64,000 bases of DNA. Origin: Rostratula benghalensis. Lineage: Eukaryota > Chordata > Aves > Charadriiformes > Rostratulidae. Both the position numbers and the translations under genes were made by a program. Below the pieces are notes generated by a model that ran no database searches, was not told the origin of the DNA, and worked only from the letters and a program-made list of their open reading frames with translations. Positions 44,822 to 55,076 of this stretch are shown piece by piece. Each line of letters starts with the position of its first letter. Position 1 is the first letter of the stretch. Where the stretch lies: the NCBI GenBank assembly GCA_013399305.1, contig VXAI01000195.1, positions 967,530-1,031,529 of the forward strand. Direction: 5' to 3'.

Positions 44822-46149
44822 CCTGCTGTGGCTGATTTTCAGTGCAGTCAGTGCTGGTAGGAGGCTGAATCACTCCCAGGGTGTGGGACAAACCCACCCC
44901 TGCACCATGCTCAGGAGCTGCACAGAGATGGCTTGTTCTGACACAGTGGGAGCCTGCACTCCTGTCCTTGGCAAGGTCCAGAAGAGCAGGCACAAGCTTT
45001 GCTTACATTCCCATTTTCAATATTGTTTATATTTTGATTTGCATAGTCCAGTACAGTAAACAATGCAGTCAGATGAGACTAAATGAGGGGTAAAAAGAGG
45101 AAAACACAAACATATTTACCTAGTCTAATGAGCAGCACAGTGATGAGACATAAGCTGCCACCTGGACTCCTGAAGGGCACAGACTGGTGCTCAGTGTGAA
45201 AGCTGGGAGGTGAAAAGTGGGGGAAGAGAACCAATGCCTAAGCACAAAATCACTTTCACAGGGGTGAGGGATGCTGTATCTTCCCAGCTTGAAGAGATCA
45301 TCTGTCCTAGTGATGCCTCCTGGGCTGCTTGCATGTCCAGTCACTGTGGGATGAGGACTACTGAACCACTGTGCAGTTGCAGGAAGGCTGCTCCTCTGCT
45401 CCTTGGTACTGCCCGGTGGCATTCCCTTCTCCAGGAGAAGCCAACCATGGATGGTGTGAACTCCAGGGAGGGTGTGGGTATGGAGTCAGGGCAGTTGAAG
45501 AGGCTTGAACCCTCAAAGTGACCCAGTCGGATACTTCTTCAGCACCCACATATCTATCCCCTCTCTTCCTACTTTCCCAGATCAAGAAGGTGCTACAAGC
45601 ACATCCAGGCAGCAGTGCTGGGAAGAGAAATTACTGTCTGAAATGAAGGCTGAAACAACACACTTGCAAGCAGAGAGCATGTTTGAAAGGAAAGACCAGG
45701 AAATCAGCATGGGTTGTTGCTTCGTTGTTGGAATGCCAGGTCACATTTTTTTAAAGAGATTTTGAGAGTAAATTTATTTGAATTAAATAGTTTTAAGCAA
45801 AACAAAATGTAATGTTTCATTTCAGATTTAATGTCACATTTCCTTCCACCCCAAATCTATTCTTTGAGGCTTTGTGTCAGAAAGACACCTGGAAAAAAAA
45901 AACCCTGGCTTTAGCCAGTGGGGTGTGTTTTCTTTTGTCTTGGCTTAGTAAGCAAAAAGCATACTTTAAAAAAAAAAAAAAGATGCCTGTACAAAGCTCT
46001 CCTCAGAAGTGAATCTCTTGACATGTGCCAGGCAGGAGGTGCAGATGCCATGCCAGCCCCACGCTTTCAGCAGGGACTCAATTGTTTGCAGGCGCTTCTC
46101 ACACCTCCCTTACACAGGTAATAGGAGCCCTGGCAGAAGGCAACCTGCT
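44822..46149. other. Unique non-coding DNA with A runs
   Basis: A10 at about 45893-45902 and A14 at about 45968-45981. Between and around them nothing was recognised. Overlapping frames on both strands at 44880-45590 are presumed chance. Confidence 0.45.
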
Positions 46150-46540
46150 GTCCGCTACTGAAGTGCATAATAAGTTGTATGTTTTATAAGGGAGATGGTT
46201 TTAATGGGGTTTAGTGGATCTAAGAGTCTCCGCTGTGTCATAAATTCCTGAGACAAGCTTTTGGTGTCATATTGCTCCTTGTTATAATGAAGGGGATTTG
46301 AATAGGATGTAATGTAGTTGGGAGCTAAGATACGGCAGCAATTTATCACGAGAATCTGCTGCAGCGCCCGGGAAAATGAAAGCTTTTTTAGATATAGATA
46401 CAGATACAGACGGATTGGAAATGGACTGGATTTTCACACAGGAGGCTCCTTTATCACCAATAATATCGGGACAAATACTGCTTTGCACTTGGCACTGTCT
46501 CTAATTGCATTAACATATCAGTTGTGAGTGGTAATGCTGC
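46150..46540. promoter_or_regulatory. AT-leaning candidate conserved non-coding element
   Basis: Repeat-free block with AATAAGTTGTATGTTTTATAAGG, GTCATAAATTCCTGAGAC, CAGCAATTTATCACGAG, CACCAATAATATCGGG and CTAATTGCATTAACATATC. It contains an imperfect hexamer run of GATATA/GATACA at about 46390-46409. The even composition without low-complexity decay resembles constrained non-coding DNA. Confidence 0.28.
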
Positions 46541-49500
46541 AAGCCAGAAACTCATCACCAGTGGAGCCTCTGACATATGAAGAAGGGTGCCAGCTGCTTG
46601 TAGGTGTGAATATTGTCATAAATGGGATTTCATAAGCAGAAGTAAAAGATCCACTCATATCTTCTTCTACAGTAAATGAAGCAGCTCCTTGCTTTTACAG
46701 CTCCCCATCCCTAGCTGGAAGTGTGCACCTGGGTGAAGACAGAGGAGGTAAGGCAAACCTTCAGGGGAATGAAGGAAAAGTTTGCCCCTTGGGGAAAACA
46801 CCTTATATGAGTTCTCAGAGAATAAACATTTTTCTTTTATATTGACCTTGCTGTCCTCCTGCAGTGGGACAAAGCGTGTCTAATCCTGGCAAAATAAAGA
46901 ATATAGGGCACTGGGGACCGAGTCAGGGAAAGAACTTAAAAAGAGCCTTAAAATAAAGTACGGGGCATGGTGTGGTACTGTTGCTCTCTCAGCCATGTCA
47001 CTCTCCCTGTCCAAGGTGGCTGGAAGGGTTCTGCATGAGGGAATGCTTACAGCAGACATAGAAAGACCACCTAATGTCCCCACCACTCCAGACAGCACAG
47101 CCCCACTGCTGCACTCCCACATGTACCACACAGAGCTGAGAGTACCATCACCCAGAGAAAACAGAGGACAGTTCCAGCCCAGCTAGGCCCCCTTGAGGAG
47201 CAGGATGCACAGCAGGGGACAGAGCCATCACCCAGAGCCAGCACTGGGACGGGATGCTGGAGGACATGGTACAACCCATCAGCAGCGTTCTACCACCCAG
47301 CTGCAGGCATCACTCCTCTCCCAGACTTGAGAACACCCCTAGTCCTGCAGGGAAAAAGCAGCTGTCATGAACCCGGAGGCACTAATAGGCTTTAATTGCC
47401 CAACTAGCCCAACCTGGGCTCTCCACCCACCCATCCAGCAGCTCCATTTAAATTCAGACCTGAGCATCTTGTCCTGCTTTTATTTCTGCTGTGGGTGTTT
47501 TTGTTCCTAGTCCTGACTGGTCTTCTGGACTTAACTCTGGACCTGGACTTTTCACTTCATGTTTTTTAGGACTGCTGATGCACCTATTTTTATTACCAGC
47601 CTAGTCTTACTCAGTTATTGTGGGAGGTGCTAGTCCCTGGATGCTGCCCTCGTACTAGCTGTACCCTCACTCAGGAGCAGCCCCATTCTTGTTGCTCCCT
47701 CACACTGAGGGCTGTCTCCAAGGTGGAGTTCCTGCATCACATGGAGAGCCTGAGCCTGTACAGGTACAGGGGTATCTGTAGCTTATAGGTCTTTCTGACT
47801 GATGAGCCCCTAGGGAGTGTATTGCCCAAGCATAGACATCTGTGACTTCCCAGGAGGAGCAGTCCATTGTCTGTCTGTGCCTGTGAATTCCATTTGTCTG
47901 ATGTTTTCTCTTTCTTTTGAATATAAGTCTGCAGCATGAGAGCTGGGAATATGGTACTGGGTGACCACGATGGGAGCTTCTGGGCATGTTTTATCATGCA
48001 CTTCCAGGGCTTGCTACTGCTTTCTGCTAATATCTGCAGGCATGGCTGTAGCTGTCAATGGGACTCTACATAATGGAAGAAAGACCTCCTTGCTTTATAG
48101 TAGCAGTCTGTAGATGAGAGTCCAGATCTTCTAGGATAAGTTTGCCCTGTCCCTTGGACAAAGGATGTAACCCTAGGCTCTCTGCATGAAGTGGACTGAT
48201 CCCTGGAAGCATGGTGTGGCCAAAAGCAGTCCTGCAGGTGCCTGTTTGTGCACCTGGACAAGCTTGTGGGGATCTTGCTTGTGCTGATCATAGACCCTGC
48301 AAATGAGAGGCCTGCATGCTGGTGAGGCTCTCACCAGTGCTTTCACACAGAGTGAAAAATGTTCTGGCTTTCCGGAAAAAAAATAAATTCTCCAGCACAA
48401 ACCCTTAACTATTACTCATTTCTCTTGTACCTGCTCTCATTTCATGTTAAATATGATCAGCTTTCTCTCAGTTTTTGGAGGTATAAGAGAGTTACCATCA
48501 GTAACTCCTGGTGGGAGGAGGGAGGACCCAGACATGTTCTGTTGCTGTCTAAAGGGCTTCTTAAGTGTCAGCCACTCAGGGATGTAAATGCTGCATACAT
48601 CAGGTTACTCTGAACCTGGCTTATCCTCTTTTGATCTCATATTTGTGTCTTTTTCTGGGCTCTGGATCTGGTTATGCACCCCATCCCCTTCATTTCTTTC
48701 TTCCTTTCTCCTTATAACTCTAATTGTCCCTTTTAGCTTCTAAAGATAGGACAACGTTGTGATAAGGAAAAAGTAATTTTGCAGCTTGACCTAAAGATGG
48801 GCATGTTTGGATTCAGTTAATCTTGGAATGCAGCTTCAGAATTAGGCACAACTTCCAAAAGTCCAAATCTGGACTTTTCTTGTGCTGTGTAGCGGGCTAG
48901 CTAACCCTTGAGACGGTCAGTTCCTGTCCCTCCCCTGCCACAAATGCTTGGCATGGGGACTTTGAGTCTGGGAGAAAATAGGAGGGGTGGGGTGGAGGTC
49001 TGATGTGCTTATGTTGGCTTTCATGGCTTTAAGGAGTGCCATGGCAACAGTGTTAGCTGGATAATTAATATTGCACACAGGATTATAGTACAGTCAGAGA
49101 AGACAGTGCTTTAAATGCATAAAAAAGCCCTCTCCACTAGCCTGCTTTCCCTGTTGGGTGGGGACTGCTGTATTTCAGGATCAATAGAGCCATGGGAAAG
49201 GTCAGAGGACATATGTCCATTGCTCTAGCTGACCCTATTTCTAGCACAAGGTTTGGCTTATGCATACAGCTGTAAAGCCCATTGGAAAGGAGTAGGCCAC
49301 CGCTATGTGCAGTGCGTCCTGAGCTCCCAGCCAGCAGGAGGAAGAATGGGGAGTCAAAGCACACCAGCTCTCTGGGTTATGTCCTGCAAACCTGGAGCTG
49401 AAGGCAAGGGGACACGTGTCAGGCTTTGTTGCATCAGGTGCCTGGGGTTTTTTGCCTTGCTCACAACCTGAGGGTAGATCTGTAGGAGTAAGGGGGAAGG

Positions 49501-49552
49501 TCTGATGGTTGGCAGGATGAAAACATGCTGGAGAGCCCCCTCCAAGAACTCA
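46541..49552. other. Unique non-coding DNA with a possible old LTR
   Basis: Within this stretch, about 47374-47700 has an LTR-like order: a TGTCATGAACCCGGAGG start, a TTTAAATT TATA-like core near 47449, then a long C/T-rich leader such as GGACTTAACTCTGGACCTGG. No terminal duplication or family was recognised. A short canonical splice pair (acceptor CTTGCTTTTACAG at 46700, donor GTAAGG at 46748) would delimit a 47-nt exon. The rest is featureless. Confidence 0.35.
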
Positions 49553-49655
49553 CCAGGGCAGAGTAGAGGGGCAGGAAAACCTCCCTTGACCTGCTGGCCA
49601 CACTCGATGCACCTTAGTATGCTGTTGGTCTTCTTGGCTGCAAGGGAAGAAGTCC
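49553..49655 (-). mobile_element. CR1 LINE internal scrap
   Basis: CAGGGCAGAGTAGAGGGGCAG, CCTTGACCTGCTGGCCACAC and GTTGGTCTTCTTGGCTGCAAG correspond, reverse-complemented, to the ORF2 C-terminal part ('[10 protein letters not shown]...' through the 'R..VLLPLYS' region) of CR1. Neither the 3' tip nor the RT core survives. It is about 100 bp and moderately diverged. Confidence 0.8.
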
Positions 49656-50531
49656 CCATTGCTGCCCTTGCCTCTCACCTAGACAACCTTGGAGACAGGT
49701 TTTGGATGCTTTCTGTGGGCTGGCTGGTGTGACACTTGGTATGAAATTTAGTCAATGCTGATAGCTTTAGGGGCACTGGGTCTGACCTGGGCACTGAACT
49801 GTGCTGCTAGAGCAGGTCTCTCATTCAGACCTTGTTCAGTACATTTTGCAGGTTTTTCTTGATTCAGCACCAAAAAGGTCCTTGTACCTTTTCCACCACT
49901 TCTGACTGCACACGCTGTTGCACTTGCATTGGATCTCCCACCCGTGCAGCCATGAACTCAGTGTAGCTGATAGTGTAGAAGTAAAATGGCACCTTCAGGC
50001 AGATCTCACTCAGCCTGGTGATGCTAATCTAGAATAAATGCACGATGAGGTTGCAGCCACTGGTATGTCAGCACTGAACATGCCAAAAGGCAGTGGGAAA
50101 CTCAATGTGTTTCTCCCCACCTGGAACAAAGCAATTCTTCCAGTAGGGAGAAGACCTGGAGCAGACAGGTGGCATAAAAGAGCCAAAACCAAACTAACTC
50201 TGGGCATCAGTGTCTGTGTAGGAGCCTGTGCTGCTCCAACAACCTCTCAGTTTGCCCTTATGTTTTAGGGTACCTCTTGCTTGTCCTTGCTCCTGGTCAG
50301 CCTGTCCTGACCTCTAGAAGCTTTCTCCAGATGAAGGTGCTCAGTTGCTCTGGAGAAAGCAGCAAGTTTCAATTCTTTTCCAAACTAAGCAGAAAAGCAA
50401 CAGCAAGGATGAGGAAAGAGTTGGGTTTTCCTTCCTGGAGCCCAGCCAGGGCCTTTCACCAAAGATATAACACAATACCCATAGTGAAGTGTGAACAAAC
50501 AAAACGAGCAGCTCAGCTGTTCATTAAGCCA
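49656..50531. other. Unique non-coding DNA
   Basis: Nothing recognised between the CR1 scrap and the probable LTR. Confidence 0.45.
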
Positions 50532-51203
50532 GTGTAGGTGTTGGCTTATGCAGGAAAGTCAAGGTAGGATTGCTGTGGGGAGCTGTTAACTTGAATAACT
50601 GTGGCCTGTTACAAGTGAAGTGGTACCATGTGAGCCTGAAAAGAGGAATGTTAGCTATTGTAATTGCAACTGCAGTAATGAGGAGCTTGGGAGTGGGGCT
50701 GATAAGCAGCTAGATAATAGACTAATGAGCAGGATGGCTATAGTGTGTCAAAGGACTAGCAAAGGTATATGCAGGACCCCTATGGTATTGTATGAGAAGG
50801 AAGTGTGGACCAGGAAACAGCCAAATATAGCATTTAAAAGATGTATAGGATGAACCGAGCACTTAATGCTGATAATAATTGGAGCTTGAGAGTGTGCTTA
50901 ATGTATGAATAAAGTAATTAACCAATTAAAAATGCACAAGAGACACATGATAGAAAATGTTAACCAACAGGAAAATGATTGATGCCCTGTACAGGGAGCT
51001 GCAATGTTCAATGTATGTTATTAGGAGAGATGCCTGGGCTCTTCAGATACCGGCACGTGTAGACCCACTGGAGGTCCTTTGATCATTGGTCTACAGTGTT
51101 GTACTTGCCACCTGCTGTGCTTCCTGTGTGATAAATTGCCTGGAATTAATTCACACCCCCCTGTTTGTAAGAAGCAGACTCTGGAAAATGTGTGGTATCC
51201 GCA
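50532..51203 (+). mobile_element. Probable ERV solo LTR (ERVK-like)
   Basis: Putative LTR with a TGTAGGTGTTGGC start and a GGTATCCGCA end, followed by a TTGGCTGGC tRNA-primer-site-like sequence. A GTGCTTAATGTATGAATAAAG block with AATAAA at 50908-50913 is present. Then come AATTAACCAATTAAAAATGC and ATGATAGAAAATGTTAACCAAC blocks, and a U5-like part with TAGACCCACTGGAGGTCC, TTGATCATTGGTCTACAG and AATTAATTCACACCC. The order resembles avian ERV LTRs, but no viral genes flank it. The boundaries are approximate and the family is from memory. Confidence 0.45.
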
Positions 51204-52407
51204 TTGGCTGGCTTTGAAATGACCAAGCATGTGGCATGGCCCTGGGGGGACATCTGCTTTCCCAGGGGAGGTAATGCCTGAAAGCAGAAGAGGTCAGGAC
51301 TGCGTGGCACGTCTAAAGGTTCCCAGATGAGCTGGGGGGGAATTAATCTGGTGAAGCATGATTGAATCCTTTGCTAGTCTCTTTTTTAAGACCCCAGAAA
51401 ATGTCAATAACAAAGATGAGGATTTCAAAATAACGCACTGAAAGTCAGTGAAAGCAACGGTGGTCTGCACCTCTTAAGTTCATGCGCCCTCTGGATGAGC
51501 ACTGTGACAAAGTTTTTGTTGTATGGCCATAAATTCCTTTCTTCTCTTGATCAAGTACTCTGGGAACACAGCCGCTCCCGTGTGAGGGTAAGGCAGGGCC
51601 TACACCAAGGGCTGTGGGACCCTTTTTTTGTTGCAAAACTGGGAAGTGTTAGGGAAGGAGGCAGGTAGTTGTGGGAAGGGAAAGGTTTGAGTGACTCTGT
51701 GTGTCCCTGGAGAACCAAACATTCCTGCCTCTGCTACAGCACTCCCATCTGATACACCAAGTCCTGTAAGCCAGATATTTCACTGGTAATTTCTAACACG
51801 TTCCTCATTTCCTGGCATCTGGCTAGAGACTCCACCGCTTGAATCACATAAGGAAGAATGGTTGTACTTCAATTCAAGGTCCCAATTCAGTGGGGACCTT
51901 GCTGTGACCATACGAGCCATCCTTGTAATAACTTTGCTGAAAAAGGGGAAAAAACCCACCAAAACAACCAAACCACAAAAACCAAAACAGGGCCCAGATG
52001 TCTCAGACTAAGTACCTTAAACTAGTGGATCTATTTAAACTTCATAAACCCCTTCGCAGTACAGAATCTTGTGCAAATGAATTCTTGAATGTTTGTGAAG
52101 CACTTAGATGTGGGAATGATGAGTTTCATAGCATGAAAGCAGGTGAGGACATTAATATCTCTGTGTCTGTTGCATGACTAGGACAGTGGGCAGTAAATAA
52201 AGCAGTAAGCTGCATACTGAGAAGTGAGGAGAAAACAAAATAGGAGGCAGACATTCATCCAGGAAGTGTCATTCATGAGCAGGCAGCCCCACATTGACCT
52301 GTTGATTTGATAACCTCACTGGAGTTTACATATGGGTTCCCCAGGTGCCCCCCACATTTAGGGTTTGTTTTTTTTGCCTTGATGGCCAGCAGCCCCATCC
52401 TAGTTGG
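51204..52407. other. Unique non-coding DNA
   Basis: If the LTR at 50532 is a remnant provirus end, internal sequence would be expected here, but no gag or pol motif was seen. An A/C-rich run occupies about 51940-51988. Confidence 0.45.
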
Positions 52408-53374
52408 TCATGTTGTGAACTGGCTGAAGGATAGAATCCAGGGAGCTGTGGTCAATGGGCTGGAGTCCAGTTGGAGGCCTGTATCTAGTGGAGTCCCTCA
52501 GGGATCAGCACTGGGACCAGTACTATTCCACATATTCATCAACAACTTGGATGAGGGAATAGAGAGCATTATCAGCAAGTTTGCTGATGACACCAAACTG
52601 GGAGGAGTGGCTGACACACCAGAAGGCCATGCTGCCATCCAGAGAGACCTGGACAGGCTGGAGAGTTGGCTGGGCAGAAATTTAATGAAATTTAACAAGG
52701 GGAAGTGTAGGGTCTGGCATCTGGGCAAGAACAACCCCAGGTACCAGTACAAGTTGAGAACTGACCTGTTGGAGAGCAGCGTAGGGGAAAGGGACCTGGG
52801 GGTCATGGTGGGCAGCAGGATGCCCATGAGCCAGCCCTGTGCCCTGGTGGCCAAGAAGGCCAATGGCATCCTGGGGTGTAGGAGAAGGGGGGTGGTCAGG
52901 AGGTGGAGAGAGGTTCTCCTCCCCCTCTCCTCTGCCCTGGTGAGACCCCATCTGGAATAGTGTGTCCAGTTCTGGAGTTCAGGAAGGACAGGGAACTGCT
53001 AGAGAGTCCAGGCCAGGGCTACGAGGATGCTGAAGGGAGTGGAGCATCTCCCAGAGAAGGAAAGGCTGAAGGAGCTGGGTCTCTTTAGCTTGGAGAAGAG
53101 GAGACTGAGGGGTGACCTCCTGAATGTTTATAAATATGGAAAGGGTGAATGTCAGGAGGATGGAGCCAGGCTCTTCTCAGTGACGGCCAATGATAGGACA
53201 GGGGGCAATGGATGCAACCTGGAACATAGGAAGTTCCACTTAAATATGAGAAAAAACTTTTTCACAGTGAGAGTGATGGAACATCGGCAGAAGCTGCCCA
53301 GAGAGGTTGTGGAGTCTCCTTCTCTGGAGACATTCAAACCCCACCTGGACTCGTTCTTGAGTGACCTGATCTAG
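52408..53374 (+). pseudogene. CR1 ORF2 RT fragment with intact FADD box
   Basis: The first frame carries '[19 protein letters not shown]', the catalytic 'FADD' at 52580-52591, '[18 protein letters not shown]', '[18 protein letters not shown]' and '[20 protein letters not shown]'. It stops at TAG (52958-52960), where related copies have a Tyr codon in the 'LEYCVQFW' motif. After a frame change, coding homology resumes at 53027-53374 with '[21 protein letters not shown]' split over the region, '[18 protein letters not shown]', '[10 protein letters not shown]' and '[19 protein letters not shown]'. Lacking endonuclease and ORF1, it is inert. Confidence 0.92.
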
Positions 53375-53456
53375 GTGTTCCTGCTCTGGCAGGGGAATTG
53401 GACTGGATGATCTTTCAAGGTCCCTTCCAATCCCTGATATTCTGTGATTCTGTGAT
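52408..53456 (+). mobile_element. CR1 LINE, 1.05 kb 5'-truncated copy
   Basis: Begins in RT ('[15 protein letters not shown]' near 52416) and ends in TATTCTGTGATTCTGTGA at about 53456. The 3' UTR has GGGGAATTGGACTGGATGATC and TTTCAAGGTCCCTTCCAATC. It shares its 3' subfamily signature with the 10800 copy and not with the 43876 copy. Its left boundary falls at TGTTGTGAACTGGCTGAAGG. Confidence 0.96.
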
Positions 53457-55057
53457 ATGCTACATCCCTGGCAGAGAGATTGTAGATAAGGGACAAGCAT
53501 CGTATCCCTGTGAGGCACTGTTGGGAGTGAAGGCGGGAATTGTGGGGGTAAAACAATCAAGGATCATCAGCGGATGTATATTTGGCCAGTCTAGAGCCAC
53601 CACCACCTGCTTTGGAGCAAAGGTGACTTTTGAGGTGACTCAGTGGAGGATAGAGGGGATGTGAGTTCTCAAGAAATCTCAGGACAGAGAAAGTCATGAA
53701 ACCACTTTCCAGTTGCAGGACAAACTAAAAGCTTGAGTTCTGGTGATTTCAGTTTGCAGTTATGGAGTGTTGCAAGTCTTCAGCATCTCACCTTGTCTGC
53801 TGCAAGGCTGTCCAGCCAGTGATTCCCCTTCCCAGACAGAAGGTGCTGACAGTGCTCCTCTGCCTGGAGAAGTGTAAGCTTCTGACCTGAGGACTGAGCA
53901 GAGTCTGTCGTGTCACTTCTGCTGCTGATGTGTGGACTTCACACAACCACTGTCTCCAGGAGCATGGGATAAAATTTCACATCCTTCATTGCTTCAGTAA
54001 ACTATGGAGTTTAACCAGGAGTCCAAATTCTGCTTTTTCCTTGCATCCTATAGCCTATTTTAAGTGTCTCAGTATATACAATAAATGTATAACTTATGAT
54101 TCAATAATACATAGGTGTATCTTTTCTACAGGTCTTTTATAGGCCTAATCAATGGGCAGGGCCTGATATCTTTTTCTCCTTGAACACGACCCTCTTTTTG
54201 TTTTGTGGATATGTGTTCTTTTTTAAACTGATGGAGCTGAGCAGCAGACCTTGTATCCTAGGAGGGCAACAGTTAGCATGCCAACAGAGAGAGCCTTCCC
54301 CTGAACCCACATCAAACCTGCATGGAGAGAAAGTAATGGCTGAGCTGTGATTCCCTCCATGTGTGCATCCACAAGGCAATCAGAGAAACCATCCATCTTG
54401 TGGTTTTGTTTCTTATCTTTTTCACTCTACTGTCTTGCCCTCCCTTGTCATCTTACGGTATCTCTTTTCATCTTTCTTTTTCTCTTTACCTTCTTTCACC
54501 ATGGAGATGGCCAAATTATTGACTCAAGGCTGCTCAATTGAATCCTGAGTCTTCTCAGAATATGACTTGAAGTATTTAATCATTTTTATGAGTTTATTTC
54601 TAATGGCTTATTAATCAGTTTCCCTCTGCCCACTGGAGCCTGTAGGGTGACCTCAGACCATGCGGACTAGCAAAGGACTCGGACAAAGGACACTCTACCT
54701 TGGGGTATGACATACCAGCTGGAAGAATGAGATTCTTCTTGTGTGCATGATTAAATGCAGTAAGTATATCTGCTCTTACTGAAAACACACTTCCTTATGC
54801 TGCCATTGAATTAGCTTGGTCCCTTGAATAAATGAGCCTGAGCTCTGGACTTGAAATCCACAGCTTATGAGCATGCTGCAGATATTAGTCACATTGTTTA
54901 ATGCAATACTGGAAAGCTCTTGGATGCTACAGTGACAAGCACAGAGTGAGCACTTGTACAAACTAGAACAAAAAAGCTTCTTCCTGCAAGCAGTCATGAG
55001 CAGGCTTAATGTAATTCAGTTTCTAGCAGAGAGGAAGTCTGCCCGACCCACTCATTT
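53457..55057. other. Unique non-coding DNA
   Basis: No repeat or gene recognised. AT-rich in the part around 54050-54120, with no other notable structure. Confidence 0.45.
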
Positions 55058-55076
55058 TCTCTCTCTCTCTCTCTCT
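55058..55076. repeat. (CT)n dinucleotide microsatellite
   Basis: About nine CT units. Short, uninterrupted, likely polymorphic. Confidence 0.9.

Noticed and set aside
52307..52407. First ~34 codons of the 52.3 kb frame as part of the RT protein
   Set aside because: CR1 homology begins only near 52408. The upstream residues are in-frame flanking DNA.
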